Below, one piece after another: positions 11,596 to 23,814 of a stretch of 64,000 nt of DNA (within the stretch, counting starts at the first letter, position 1; every line of letters starts with the position of its first letter). The translations under genes were made by a program, and so were the position numbers. The notes below the pieces were generated by a model. That model searched no databases and was not told the origin of the DNA. It saw only the letters and a program-made list of their open reading frames with translations. This DNA is from Bos javanicus (lineage: Eukaryota > Chordata > Mammalia > Artiodactyla > Bovidae), in the NCBI RefSeq assembly GCF_032452875.1, contig NC_083876.1, forward strand, positions 6,944,001 to 7,008,000, in the 5' to 3' direction.

Positions 11596-12689
11596 ATAGT
11601 AAATAATAATTGTTACTCAAGAGATTTGAAGAATCTTTTTTGACAGACTTTAAAATGGGTTTCAGGTATAAAAGGAAAAAAGAATTACATCAAACTTGTC
11701 AACCTTGTTTTTTTTTTTACCTTATATAGAATGTAATTCATTATAATATAATTGTGGATTATGGAACATAATGGAACATTATGGAACATTATATTTCCCT
11801 TTATCAATTTAAAAATAATTTCTATATAATAGCTTTTCTGCCAGTTTTGTTTATAGATAGAGTTTATTCCATTACTATCATTTTTCCCTCATGGAATCAA
11901 TTGAAATCCTTTTTTCAAATGTGCATTCTAAAATGTATAATTTATTCATTTAAATCAATGCACATACCTGAGATTTAAAAAAAAAAAAGTATCTGGAATG
12001 AAGCATTCATTAAAATTCAGTGGACTAACTTGACTTAAGAACTAAAGAACAGACTGTACTTCATCCTGTTACAATGTTACAGTGTTTACAAAGTTGTTTT
12101 ATTTTTTTTTTTTTTTAAACTCTATGGCAGCTGTTGGGTGATTATGCTGCTTTTGGATCTTTCCTAAGACTTGTAGCAAAGGAAAACAAATGCAATATAT
12201 TTTAGTTCTGTGGAAGTTTTTTAGCAGTATGCATCCATAGACAAGTAGAGAGAAAGTGCATTATAACATCTGCAAAGATGAATTTGTCAGTGTTCTTGGT
12301 CTCAAACAACAGAAAATGATGCAGGGTACTGGGACAAGAAATGGAAATGATTGGACAGCTATCAGAAGGAAGGCAAGAATCAACCAGGTTACTGAAGAAC
12401 TCTGCTTGCAATCAAGACTTCTACAGTATGAATGTAGCTACTATCATAATATATTCTAATCTAACTTCTATATTTTTGTGTTCCTGAGCTAGAGTTCAGA
12501 TTTCAGGTAGGTGTGTTGAATTGGCTCAGTTAAGTAACTAGCCAGCATTCCACATGCCAGGTGTTAGAGAAAGCCAGTGTATATCCTTCCAACCTATAAT
12601 GGAAGCTAGTCCCTTAATTCTCACAGACTTATAGCACAGTTTGCCACCTAAGATATATAAAGCCAAACCATATGTACTATATAAGCACA
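11596..12689. other. Non-repetitive stretch, no gene seen
   Basis: AT-rich, with short imperfect repeats ('tggaacat' three times at 11763-11790) and poly-T/poly-A runs (12098-12117). Short open frames on both strands at 12202-12459 overlap and show no domain. Confidence 0.5.
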
Positions 12690-12860
12690 GGAAGCCAAGT
12701 CTGGTGCTCTGTGATGACCTGGAGGGATAGGATAAGGGGAGGAGAGGGATGCTATGGAGGGAGGGAATGTATGTATAAGTATGGCTGATGTGCATTGCTG
12801 TGTGGCAGAAACCAACAGAACATTGTAAAATGTTTAAATATTTAAATTAAAAAAATAGAA
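12690..12860 (+). mobile_element. L1 3' UTR end
   Basis: Typical artiodactyl L1 3' UTR: 'ggtgctctgtgatgacctgg', G-rich 'gataaggggaggagaggga', 'gtatggctgatgtgcattgc', and an A-rich end at about 12845-12865. Only the last part of the element is present. Confidence 0.8.
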
Positions 12861-14060
12861 AAAGAAATGAAAGTGTTTTTTCAACAGTATCTCATAGTAA
12901 GGTTGACTTTACAAAATACAGCAATGCATACACAATTTTTAAATAAAATATATTAAGTCATATGGGCCCCTGTTCAGTGTTTTATATTTTGTTGGAGCAA
13001 AGTCAAGTGGATGCTTTTGGTTCCTGGGCCATTTATTGGATATATTTGAATGTCTCATTGGGCTAATTATTGTTTTTGTGTTTTGATAGTTATGTGATGG
13101 CTAAAATAAAGAATATACAACAAAGTATTTTGAATAAATGCTATGATTTTGGATTTGGGAAGCATTAAATGATCAAAATATTTAAACTTTGAACACTACC
13201 AGGTATCATGTAAAAAGAAGTGCTTAGTAAAATTCTCTTTGGAGTTTGCTTTAACATTCATATTATTTTCAGAATAATACTCTTTATATATAAGACCTAT
13301 TTTCTGAGTGAGAAATGGTATGCAGTGTTATGATAAAGCAGCAATATTTATCTAAAACAGCAGGCAAATAAAGGCATTGATAGTATATTTACTAGTACAG
13401 CAATGTTATATTTGAACTAACCAATTAAATCCCAGAATTCTGGTGGCTTATGAGAACAAACATTGAAATTTTCTTGCACCACATTCTAAGGCAGTGGTTG
13501 TATGAGATGCTGAGAGGAGGATGTCCATGCTTCCTATGGTCTCTTAAGGGCCAGATTGACAGAAGTGTCACCATCTATGGCTGCATGTTTTAGACTATGT
13601 AACCTCTTTACTTGCCACACAAGAGGAAAATGACTGGAGAACTGTGTCATGTGTCAGCCTGGAAATGGCATGCATTATTCTGAAAGCCAATAAATTTAAT
13701 TTCCTCCCAACTGGATGCATTAAAGGCATATGTTTAATGCTATTAGAAAGAAGTATTTAGTAGCATGGATATTAGCTTTCAAAATATATTTCAATCTATA
13801 TCTGGGTAAGTCTTGTCAATCTGCTAGGACTGTTTGAAGAAGCTGTGTGCAAAGTGAAACAACAAGAGCTATGGAACATGAAGAAACATTATCATCTGAT
13901 TTCAATTAAAATAATTTCACAAATTAAATGTATTACTTTATAAGGTGTACTAAACATCAAATTATCTTTATAATTTGTTGTAATTTCTTAGCAAATATAA
14001 TTCCACCCTACTATCTACAGGTGCATATATCAAAAAGAATTTGACAGGAAAGAAATGTAA
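12861..14060. other. Non-repetitive stretch, about 1.2 kb, no gene seen
   Basis: AT-rich sequence. The region 13430-13700 is a little more GC-rich and could be an ancient repeat, but I cannot name it. No coding frame of interest. Confidence 0.45.
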
Positions 14061-14066
14061 TAAATC

Positions 14067-14069
<3 letters not shown>

Positions 14070-14106
<37 letters not shown>
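14070..14106. repeat. (TA)n microsatellite
   Basis: Uninterrupted TA dinucleotide run of about 18 units, likely polymorphic. Confidence 0.95.
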
Positions 14107-14111
<5 letters not shown>

Positions 14112-14118
14112 CAATAAT

Positions 14119-14421
14119 AAGACTTTCCTGGTGGTCCAGTGGTTAAGAATCCATCTGCCAGTGCAGGGATTCTATCCCTGGTCTGGGAAGATCCTATATG
14201 ATGTTAGGAAACTAAGCTTGTGCACCATAACTACTGAGACAGTGCTTGAGAGCCTGCAAAAGGATACTACTGAGCCTATGTACCACAACTACTGAAGCCT
14301 GTGCATCTAGAACCCATGCCCTGCAACAGGAGAAGCCACTGCAATGAGAAGCCTGCACACCACAGCAAAAAAAAAAAAAAAAACAGCACAGCCAAAAATA
14401 AATAAATAAATCTTTTTTAAA
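14119..14421 (+). mobile_element. CHR-type tRNA-Glu SINE
   Basis: Opens 'gactttcctggtggtccagtgg', has the tRNA-like promoter region ('gggattctatccctgg', diverged B box), repeated 'accacaactactgagcc' blocks in the body, and an (AATA)n tail at 14398-14412. An A-run at about 14366-14383 is an internal expansion. This family is shared by ruminants, whales and hippos. Confidence 0.85.
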
Positions 14422-14591
14422 AACCAGCATTTTAAAACATAAGAACTTATGACTTTTTTTCTTAATCACCATTTTGCTCTATTATTTTCTAATTATGTAT
14501 ATTAGACTTCAAAACTTGGATATACAGGAACAGAATGACTTTTCATGGGGAATATAAATGCTTATTGAAAAATGATACATTAAAAATGAGG

Positions 14592-14805
14592 AGGGACTTT
14601 CTTGGTAGTTTCAGTGGTTAAGAATCTGCCTTGCTGTGCAAGGGACAGGGGTTTGATATCTGGTGGAGGAATAAAATCCCACATACCTTGGGGCAACTAA
14701 GCCTGGATACCACAGCTAGACAGCCCATGCACCACAAAGAAAGATCTCACAAGCTGCAACTAAGATCCAAGGCAGTCAAATAAGTAAATAAATATATTTT
14801 TTTTA
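14592..14805 (+). mobile_element. CHR-type tRNA-Glu SINE, second copy
   Basis: 'agggactttcttggtagtttcagtggttaagaatc' start region, 'cacataccttggggcaacta' body, tail (AAGTAAAT)n at 14782-14800. Same orientation as the copy 170 bp upstream but clearly a different divergence pattern, so a separate insertion. Confidence 0.85.
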
Positions 14806-14985
14806 ATATGGGGAGAACCCTCAAACCAGTCAATTAGAAGTATATGAATTTATCTCAGCTTAAATAATATTCTCAAATCTAAATGAATGATTAACTAACG
14901 GCATATTAATAGACATACATATTACACATGCACATATGTATGTATGTATATATCTACATATACACTGCAGTTATATGTGTACATC

Positions 14986-15017
14986 GTGTGTGTGTGTGTG
15001 TGTGTGCATGCGTGTGT
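14986..15017. repeat. (GT)n microsatellite
   Basis: GT repeat with one GCATGC interruption, preceded by a degenerate TATG run (14937-14955). Confidence 0.92.
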
Positions 15018-15018
15018 A

Positions 15019-15136
15019 CACTTGGTCGTGTCTGACACTTGAAAGCTTCATGGACTATAGCTTGCCAGGCTCCTCTATCCATGGGATTTCCCAGGCAAGA
15101 AGATGTGAGTGGGTTGCAATTTTCTTATCTAGGGAC
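15019..15136 (-). mobile_element. Bov-A/Bov-tA fragment
   Basis: Reverse A unit ('gtcgtgtctgacacttg', 'ccaggctcctctatccatgg', 'gagtgggttgcaattt'). The tRNA head is missing, so it is a monomeric fragment. Confidence 0.85.
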
Positions 15137-15323
15137 ATCATATGTATAATATGTATGCTTAGAGAGAGAGATTTTCTACTCACTAATCTTCCACTTTTGA
15201 ATTCTTTTTTTTTTCACTTTTGAATTCTTTATAAAAGAATTTGTAATTCTGAAAAATAACAAATTTCCAAAATAGAGGATGGCAAGTGTGTTTAAAACAA
15301 TGACCATACACTTTGGTGTAACA

Positions 15324-15363
15324 CATACACAAACATGCATACACAGACACACACACATATATA
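15324..15363. repeat. (CA)n-rich simple repeat
   Basis: Imperfect CA repeat (acacatacac...acacacacacat) ending in a short TA run. Confidence 0.85.
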
Positions 15364-15364
15364 T

Positions 15365-16122
15365 CAGTATAAATACACAAGTGTAACATCTTTGTTCTTG
15401 CTTTAAAATTATAATTTAATACAATCAATAAATAAGATTTACATATGAAAAGATGTATGAAAGAAAATTGATTTTATCTTATAAGCCGTAAATAAATGTA
15501 TATAAGTGAGTAATTTCAGTTTTCTTAATTCTGTTGACTTAATTCCAGATAACTTATGGAAAGTTTGATGGTAGTGGCGAATCTTGGGTCCATAAAGGAA
15601 AATTATTTACCAGGCTTAAGAGCAGAAATATTGTGGTAGTTCATGAGCAAGAAAGTGTTATGAAGCAAGATATATGTTAGGAAGATTTATTCGACATTTA
15701 GTACAAAACATGATAATCATATAATGAGCTATTGATGAAGCCTAGGCAAATGAAACGAAGTCTTGATTTACTTCATAGATGTACCAATGAAAAGCAGACA
15801 ATGTTAAAGAGAACTAGTCATGAGCAAAACTACAGCAGGACAACTGTGGTGTAGGGTATCAGAGTGTGTTGATTTTCAATACTAAATAGCTGTGGGTGTT
15901 GGGCACGGGTGACAGGAATGAGAAAGTGACATTATTTGGGTGGGACATGTGGACAGAGGAGGGAAGAGAATGCCAGAGATAAAGCCAGGGAGCTCATGTT
16001 TAAGTCAGTCTATCTGGTGAAGGTGGTTGACACGACAGATGTCATTTTCAGAGGACAGAAGCTAATGAAGAGGGAAAAGAGACTGTCATGAAATCACAAT
16101 AAATACCATACTATGTGAAACA
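15365..16122. other. Non-repetitive stretch, no gene seen
   Basis: No recognisable repeat or coding frame. The segment 15840-16080 is GC-richer than its surroundings but has no open frame of interest. Confidence 0.5.
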
Positions 16123-16263
16123 CTGGGTTGGGCAAAAACATCCTTCAGTTTTTAGGTAATAATAAAAGACACATTGTTCATTTTACCAAGAATTTTATTG
16201 AATAATGTATTCACTGCCTTCATCCACTATCTTCTGTCACTTTTTAACTAACTTCTTAATTCC

Positions 16264-16959
16264 AAAATCACTTCAGATGATGACTGCAGCCATGAAACTA
16301 AAAGACACTTGCTCCTTAGAAGGAAAGCTATGACAAACCCAGATGGTGTATTAAAAGGCAGAGACATTACTTGCCAACAAAGATCTGTATAGTCAAACTT
16401 ATGGTTTTTCCAGTGGCCATGTGTGGATGTGAGAGTTAGACCATAAAGAAGGATGCTGCTGCTGCTGCTAAGTTGCTTCAGTCATGTCTGACTCTGTGCG
16501 ACCTCATAGATGGCAACCCACCAGCCTCCTCTATCCCTGGGATTCTCCAGGCAAGAACACTGGAGTGGGTTAAAGAAAGGTGACTGCCTATGAATTGATG
16601 GTTTTGAATTACAGTGTTGGAGAAGATTCTTGAGAGTCTTGGACAACAAGGATATCAAACCAGTCAATCCTGAAGGAAATCAGTCCTGAATATTTATTGG
16701 AAGGACTGATGCTGAAGCTGAATCTCCAATAATTTGGCCACTTGATACGAAGAGCCAATTCAACAGCAAAGAGCCTGATGCTGGGAAAGATTGAAGGCAG
16801 GAAAAGGGGATGACAGAGGATGAGGTTGGACGGCATCACTGACTCAATGGATATGAGCTTGAGCAAGTTCTAGGAGATGATGAAGGACAGGGAAGCCTGG
16901 TGTGCTGCAGTCCATGGGCTTGCAAAGTTAGACATGATTGAGTGACTGAAAAACAAAAA
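16264..16959 (+). mobile_element. BovB LINE inserted in the mariner
   Basis: 5'-truncated BovB beginning in the 'SKITADDDCSHE' region and running through the C-terminal domain to an A-rich tail 'gaaaaacaaaaa'. A 7-bp duplication TAATTCC is at 16257-16263 and 16960-16966, inside the mariner transposase C-terminal region. It is itself split by a Bov-A unit. Confidence 0.92.
16453..16570 (-). mobile_element. Bov-A monomer SINE nested in the BovB
   Basis: Single reverse A unit with (GCT)n at left. The flanking target is taaagaagg at 16444-16452 and taaagaaagg at 16571-16580 (one extra A). Third level of nesting in the mariner. Confidence 0.88.
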
Positions 16960-17963
16960 TAATTCCGTCTTCCCAAACTTTTCATTTTTTTGAACAAAGA
17001 GCTGTTCTTGATGCCTTTACCGTCTTCCAGGGAATTGATTTTTTTTTTTTTCTATTAAGAGAATTTTGTAAAACTGAAATAAATAGACATCCAAAGTTGC
17101 TGGTGAATACACTGAATGAATCAGAACTTCCCAGTCAAACTGTAAAATTTTTTTGCCTGGTCATCAAAATAACATGCAGTCTTGCATTATCCCAATGGAA
17201 TATTATGCATTTTCTGTTGACTATTCTGGAAGCTTTTCACTAAGCTCTGTTTTCATTTGGTGTAATTAGAAGCAGTACTCAGAAAGTAGCTCATAAAGAG
17301 GTATCCCTTCCTATTTCACCATATACAAAGGTTTTCTTTGCTTAACATCAGAGCAATTAGCATAACCAAGTGGGTGTCAGTGATTTTTACTACTTGGTTT
17401 GGATATTTTGAGTATGTCCGTTATCTCCTGAATGGCATAACATTGATTGTTCTCAGTTAATGCCTCAATTTATGTCTCAGTTTGATTGTTACCAACTTCA
17501 ACTGGTCAACCACACTGTAGAGTATTGTCCAAGCAAGAAATCTCCAGTAGAAAATTTTGCAAAGCACTTTTCCCAGGTTTGATCAGTCATATGACCTTCT
17601 CCATACACTGCACCTATCTTTCTCTCTTTTTTTTTCTTTTGTATTTCATTTGGGTTTTTACATTTCTTTAAATTATATATAATGAAAGGTGAAATGTTTT
17701 TTTCTTCCCTTTTAAATATTAAAGTGGCTACACAAACATATATGCTTTGTTAAGTTTTTCTTTTTTTATTTTAATGCACAGTAAAAGACAACTAGATGCT
17801 ACTAAAGCCATTTAAAGAGAAATTAAAAAAAAAAAAAAAAGAACTTTTGCCAACCCAATATAAAAATAAACAATGTCAGTAAAGAAGGTCCTGGAATAAG
17901 TAGTTTGGGGATCACATTCCAATTTTCCTATAACTATATCATCTTGGTGAATTGACTTATGCT

Positions 17964-20900
17964 CAAGTTCAGTTGAATTCAGTTGTTTGGTCGTGTTCAC
18001 TCTTGGTGACTCCATGGATTGCAGCATGCCAGGTCTCCCTGTCCATCACCAACACGTGGAGTTTACTCAAACTCATGCCATTTAGTCGATGATCCCTTAT
18101 AACCATCTCAGCCTCTGTCATCCCCTCCTCCTCCTGCCTTCAATCTTTCAGGGTCTTTCAATCAATCAGGGTCTTTACCAATCAGTCAGATTTTCTCATC
18201 AGATGGCCAAAGTATTGGAACTTCAGCTTCAGTATCAGTCCTTCCAATGAATATTCAGGACCAGTTTCATTTAGAATGGCCTGGCTGGATCTTCTTGTGG
18301 CCCAAGGGACTCTCAAAGCCTTCTCCAACACCACAGTTCAAAAGCATTAATTCTTCAGTGCTTAGCTTTCTTTATAGTCCAACTCTCACATCCATACATG
18401 ACCACAGGAAAAACCAGCCTTGACTAGAGGGACCTTTGTTGGCAAAGTAATGTCTCTGATTTTTAATGTGCTATCTAAGTTGGTCATAACTTTTCTTTCA
18501 AGCAGTAAGCATCTTTTAATTTCATGGCTGCAGTCACCATCAGCAGTGATTTTGGAGCCCAAAAAATAAAGTCTGTCACTGTTTCCATTCTTTCCCCATC
18601 TATTTGCCATGAAGTGATGGGACCAGATGCCATGATCTTAGTATTCTAAATGTTGAGCTTTAAGCCAACTTTTTCACTCTCCTCTTTCACTTTCATCAAG
18701 AGGGTCCTTAGTTCTTCTTCACTTTCTGCCATAAGGGTGGTGTCACCTGCATATCTGAGGTTATTGATATTTTTCCTGGCAATCTTGATTCCATCTTGTG
18801 CTTCATCCAGCCCAGCGTTTCCTGTGATGTACTCTGCATATAAGTTAAATAAGCAGGGTGACAATCAATATACAGCCTTGACATACTCCTTTCCTTATTT
18901 GGAACCAGACTGTTGTTCCATGTCCAGTTCTAACTGTTGCTTCCTGACCTGCATACAGATTTCTCAAGAAGCAGATCAGGTGGTCTGGTATTCCCATCTC
19001 TTTCAGAATTTTTCACAGTTTGATCCACCCTGTCAAAGGCTTTGGCTTAGTCAATAAAGCAGAAATAGACATTTTTCTGGAACTCTCTTGCTCTTTTGAT
19101 AATCCAACAGATGTTGGCACCTTGATCTCTAGTTGCTCTGCCTTTTCAAAAACCAGCTTGAACATCTGGAAGTTCACAGTTCATGTACTGTTGAAGGCTG
19201 ATTTGGAAAATTTTGAGCATTACTCTACTAGTATGTGAGATGAATGCAATTGTGCAGTAGTTTGAGAATTCTTTGGCATTGCCTTTCTTTGGGATTGGAA
19301 TGAAAACTGACCTTTTCCAGTCCTGTGGCCATTGCTGAGTTTTCCAAATTTTTGGCATAATAAGTACAGTACTTTCACAGCATCTTTTAGAATTTGAAAT
19401 AGCTCAACTGGAATTCCATCACCTCCATGAGCTTTGTTCATAGTGATGCTTCCTAATGCCCACTTGACTTTCATTCATGGATGTCTGGCTCTAGGTGAGT
19501 GATCATACTGTTTGATTATCTGGATCATAAAGATTTTTCTGTATAGTTCTTCTATGTATTCCTTTCACTTCTTCTTAATATCTTCTACTTCTGTTAAGTC
19601 CATACCATTTCTGTCCTTTTTGAGCCCATTTTTATATGAAATGTTTCCTTAATATCTCTAATTTTCTTGAACAGATCTCTAGTCTTTCTTATTCTGTTAT
19701 TTTCCTCTTTCTAGCACTGATCACTGAAGAAGGCTCTCTTATCTCTCCTCATGATTCTTTGGAACTCTGCATTCAAATGAGTATATCTTTCCTTTTCCCC
19801 TGTGCTTTTCACTTATCTTCTTTTCACAGCTATTTGTAAGGCCTCCTCAGACAGTCATTTTGCTTTTCTCCATTTTTTTTTTCCCTTGGGGATGGTATTG
19901 ATCCTTGTCTCCTGTACAATGTCATGAACCTCCATCCATAGTTCATCAGGCACTCTGTCTATCAGATCTATTCTCTTGAATCTATTTCACACTTCCACTG
20001 AATAATGATAAGGGATGTGATTTAAATCATACCTGAATGGTCTAATTGTTTTCCCTACTTTCTTCATTAAGTCTGAATTTGGCTATAAGGAGTTCATGAT
20101 CCGAGCCACAGTCAGCTGCTGGTCTTATTTTTGATGACTGTATAGAGCTTTTCCATCTTTGGCTGCAAAGGATATAATCAATCTGATTTCGGTGTTGACC
20201 ATCTGGTGATGTCCATGTGTAGAGTCTTCTCTTGTGTTGTTGGAAGAGGGTGTTTGCTATGGACAGTGCATTCTCTTGCAAAAACTCTATTAACCTTTGC
20301 CCTGCTTCATGCTGTACTTCAAGCCAACTTTGCCTGTTACTCTAGGTATTTTTTTACTTCCTACTTTTACATTCCAGTCCCCTATAATGGAAATGACACC
20401 TAATTTGGGTGTTAGTTCTAGAAGGTCTTGTAGGTCTTCGTAGAACCATTCAACTTCAGCTTCTTAAGCATTCCTGGTCGGGGCATAGGCTTGGATTACC
20501 AAGATATTGAATGGTTTGCCTTGGAAATGAACCAAGATCATTCTGTCGTTTCTGGGATTGCATCCAAGTACTGCATTTCAGACTCTTTTGTTGACTGTGA
20601 TGGCTACTCCATTTCTTCTAAGGGATTCTTGTCCACAGTAGTAGATACAATGGTCATTTGAGTTAAATTCACCCATTCCAGTCCATTTTTATTTTCTGAT
20701 TCCTAAAATGTCAACATTCACTTTTGCTATCTCCTGTTTGACCATTTCCAATTTGTCTTGATTCATGAACCTAACATTCCATTTTCCTATGCAATAGTGC
20801 TCTTTACAGCATTGGACTTTGCTTCTATCACCAGTCACATCCACAACTGGGTGTTGTTTTTGTTTTGGCTCTGCCTCGTCATTCTTTCTGGGGTTAGTTC

Positions 20901-21113
20901 ACCACTGATCTCCAGTAGCATATTGGGTACCTACCGACCTGGGGAGTTCATCTTTCAGTGTCCCATCTTTTTGCCTTTTCATACTGTTCATGGGTTCTCA
21001 AGGCAAGAATACTGAAGTGGTTTGTCATTTCCTTCTCCAGTGTACCACAGTTTGTCAGAACTCTCCACCATGATCCTTATGTCTTGGGTGGCCCTACACG
21101 GCATGGCTCATGG
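17964..21113 (-). mobile_element. Full-length BovB LINE, inactive
   Basis: Minus-strand BovB of about 3.15 kb, from 3' tail (17964) through the C-terminal domain, RT (catalytic block near 18740-18800), linker and endonuclease (including 'YILCSQRWKSS' and 'CGSDHELL' at 20042-20281) to the 5' leader ending at 21113. An 8-bp duplication CTTATGCT lies at 17956-17963 and 21114-21121. The catalytic aspartates read 'RYAGDTT' instead of RYADDTT, so one Asp is lost to Gly. Frames are broken at several other points. Confidence 0.93.
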
Positions 21114-21121
21114 CTTATGCT

Positions 21122-23254
21122 GGAAGAACCTTATTTTCCTGGTCTGAAATAATGAATAATTTTTAACCTGAACGACTGTCATAAGGGGTAAGTGTAATAG
21201 AGATTTGGAATCCTAGCATAGCCAGCAAAACAAAATGTGTTGTAGTTATTATTTTCATAATGAGAAACAAATTATGTCACTGAATAAGCCAAAAATCAAG
21301 AATGTTTCAAAAATCACAGGGAAGCATTTAAACACATAAATGCTGTACAGTTGATGACCTGGTGAAGAACACTTCATAAAAGGGGTGGAAGTGGGAGCCA
21401 GACTGCAAAGAATTAGAAAGAAAGTGGTTTATTAAACAGCAAAGGTCACAAGTATAAATTTCTCTTTCAAATAGTGAGGCTTGAAGAAAAAAACTTGATT
21501 GTACTGAAAGTATATAGCAGTTATAGTTTTTTATTTGATGTGTTTTTCACTCTGCAAGGCAAGAGCAAGTTTACCTTTAAAACAGTCAGTTGAGAAAAGG
21601 TTTTAGAATGTATTTAGGAAAAGTAGAAACTGGATAAACATGTCCCTAGATAAGCCAGAACTGGATAGGGTACACAGGCAGAAAGACGCTTAGCCTTGGC
21701 AAAAATGAGGTGTTCTTCATGAAAAGCAGCATGAACGCTGGCTTCAGACTTGAGTTACAATTCATCATTATCTTGATCAGTGTGATCTTCAGCAGGCTAA
21801 TTGATTTCTCTGGGCCAAATTCTCTCACTCATAAGATGGTAGGATGATATTAACATTGATGGCTTTTTTTGAATTCTATGATTAAAGTAAAAGCCTTCAA
21901 TAAACATTAGCTTCTCCTCTTTCTTCCCTAATTTTCCATAGAAGTAAAATATTACAGGTTAAAGAAGCTGAGAAATGTCCCTCACCTGTTAGTGAAAGTA
22001 AGTCTGAGTGTATAAAATGAGTGGGGACAGCTCTGGCTAATTTTCAAGGGGAATGAAATGGAGAAGACAGAAAGAGATGAGAAAAATAATTGGCCAGATT
22101 TTGTGAGTATAGTTGATCTTAGAAAACTTGTGAATTCAGTGAGACAATTGCTTACTAAACAAAGCCATGGGTTATGTCTTATTAATGTCATTTTCACTAC
22201 CTCAAATAGAATCTGGATTCCCTGAAGAGTTAATAATGTATAAAAGCCCAGAGTTGCCTGGACCCTGGAATAGACCTGCTTGAAGAGTGCCTCACCAACA
22301 GTATATTGCTTTTTGTGAGCTGTTACAGATAGGCCCTCCTATAAACCCTCAGGGATCAAGTTCTATTTCAGATCATGAGTTTTAAATCATTTATCATTTT
22401 CAAAAGAGTTTGTAGCGTTCTCTCTGACCAATGAGTCACTTACAGCTGGTTGACAGTACTGTGTGTTTAAGAGTGAGAAAGAAATGTTACTGAGAAAGAA
22501 AAATGACTTTTATTTTCCTTCTTTAGTGCTTAAAAACCTTAGCTTGCAAAGTGAAAAAAAATATTATTTAGGTGTCTGAAACTAAATGCAAAAGGAAGAT
22601 TGCCCACATTTAATGAGGAGATGCAGCACAGCCCGTGACGGCAAAGTTTGTTCTCTGGAATACCTATGCCTCAAACTGTGTCATTAATATTAAAAGAGGT
22701 TTGCAAACCTCCATGGGCAAGCATATGTTGTAACTCAGAGAAAAGAAGCACATAATAATTCACGTAGTCTACAAACGTATATTTAGAAGTTAAGGAATAA
22801 TGGGTCAATGAGCAGTGCTTGGCAGTTAAGGGAAAGGCATACTGCCACTGGGAGAATGCTTTTACTCTTCAAAGGAAAAATGTGGCTGTATTTACAATTG
22901 TGTAACATCGACAGAGAATTAAATATGCAGTATGCTGTTCTGGTCCTCGAGGTTTATTTTCTTAAAGATAAACAAAGAAGCATATGGCATTAGAAATTAG
23001 ACAATATAAAATTTTTATTTTAATTTTATATAATGGGTTTTATTTAGAAGCTTGTGATTTAAAAACAAAGCAATATCTATTACATGCTGTCACTGGACAA
23101 ACAATATTAATTTCTAGCATTAGTTATAGATTGTAATAATTTATGTGTTTTAAAGATGAAGGGATTGAGGGCTATTTATGTGAATTATCTTTCTCACAGT
23201 AAAAATCAGTGGAGACTTGAACAGAATTCAAATTCATGCTTTCAGCATATATTG
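21122..23254. other. Mostly non-repetitive stretch, about 2.1 kb
   Basis: No gene recognised. A MIR relic is at 21735-21915. The rest has only short open frames without domains. This is the longest single-copy block in the window. Confidence 0.5.
21735..21915 (+). mobile_element. MIR SINE relic
   Basis: Diverged MIR: 'ggcttcagacttgagttac', 'gatttctctgggccaaattc', 'cactcataagatgg', and 'cttcaataaacattagc' at the 3' end follow the MIR order (core, then 3' region ending in CAATAAATGTTAG-like sequence). Confidence 0.65.
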
Positions 23255-23378
23255 TATAAAGTGAAGTGAAGTGTTAGTCACTCAGTTGTGTCTGACTCTT
23301 TGTGACCTCTTACGTCTCCTACATCTCCTGCATTAGCAGGCGGGTTCTTTATCATATGAGCCACTAGGGAAAACCATA
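23255..23378 (-). mobile_element. Bov-tA SINE with internal deletion
   Basis: Reverse Bov-tA. The 3' tail unit ('aagtgaagtgaagtg...gtctgactctttgtgacc') is joined directly to the tRNA-head end ('ctcctgcattagcaggcgggttcttta...gagccactaggga'). About 80-90 bp of the middle is missing at about 23308. Confidence 0.88.
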
Positions 23379-23801
23379 GCAGAAATACATATTTAATGGT
23401 TATATAAAGTGCTCTTAATATTTGTATCAAACACATTGAAACAAAAGTATATCCATCTTTTACAGTATTGCATGGCATGTTGTCATTTGTTAATCCAAAA
23501 TTTTGTTTTCTCATATGTTTTAAAGTGATGGTGATAAAGAAAACATGCTATCACAAGGAACATCTTGCATTGAGGGCAAAGTAGGTATCGAAGCTATTTT
23601 AAATAACAGAATTTAAAGTATTTGTTATGTAGATTTTAATGCATTGGATAAATATTCATTCAATTTGACAGAAGGTAAAAGGTAATCTTGGATTGACTAA
23701 AAATATCTTTAAGAACCTCAGTTTAGCTCGATTCTTATCCCATCTCTAAACAAGAGTTGATTTCTCTTAACCATTGTACTTGTTTAAATAGACTGGTGGG
23801 T
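23379..23801. other. Non-repetitive stretch, no gene seen
   Basis: AT-rich; nothing recognisable. Confidence 0.5.
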
Positions 23802-23814
23802 AGCTAAATTAGCT

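Larger units (their letters stand above)
16123..17858 (-). mobile_element. Tc1/mariner DNA transposon fossil with nested BovB
   Basis: Imperfect terminal inverted repeats: left 'tgggttgggcaaaaa' at 16124-16138, right end reading TTGGGTTGGCAAAAG inward from 17858. The right flank has TA at 17859-17860; the left flank CA is probably a mutated TA. Read on the minus strand, diverged transposase blocks appear: 'GDFLLGQYS' (usually GDFSLDN), 'VNRKCIIFHWDNARLHV' at about 17170-17220 (the second catalytic Asp motif, usually HDNARPH), 'NSLED' at about 17030, and 'GIKKLVKK' then 'EYIIQ' at the C-terminus left of the insertion. Stops and frameshifts throughout. Without the insertion it is about 1.04 kb, so it is also internally deleted against the usual 1.3 kb. 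Confidence 0.85.

Noticed and set aside
12256..12459. 67-codon frame in single-copy DNA
   Set aside because: An overlapping minus-strand frame of similar size and no recognisable motif; not supported.
14041..14295. 84-codon frame beginning with poly-Ile/Tyr
   Set aside because: Reads through a TA microsatellite into a CHR SINE; not a gene.
18650..19057. 135-codon plus-strand open frame
   Set aside because: It is the antisense shadow of the BovB RT on the minus strand; the same shadow recurs over several BovB copies with the same hydrophobic peptide.
22808..22993. Short frame in single-copy DNA as a host exon
   Set aside because: No domain, no convincing splice context and no similarity I recognise; frames of this size are expected by chance in 2 kb.
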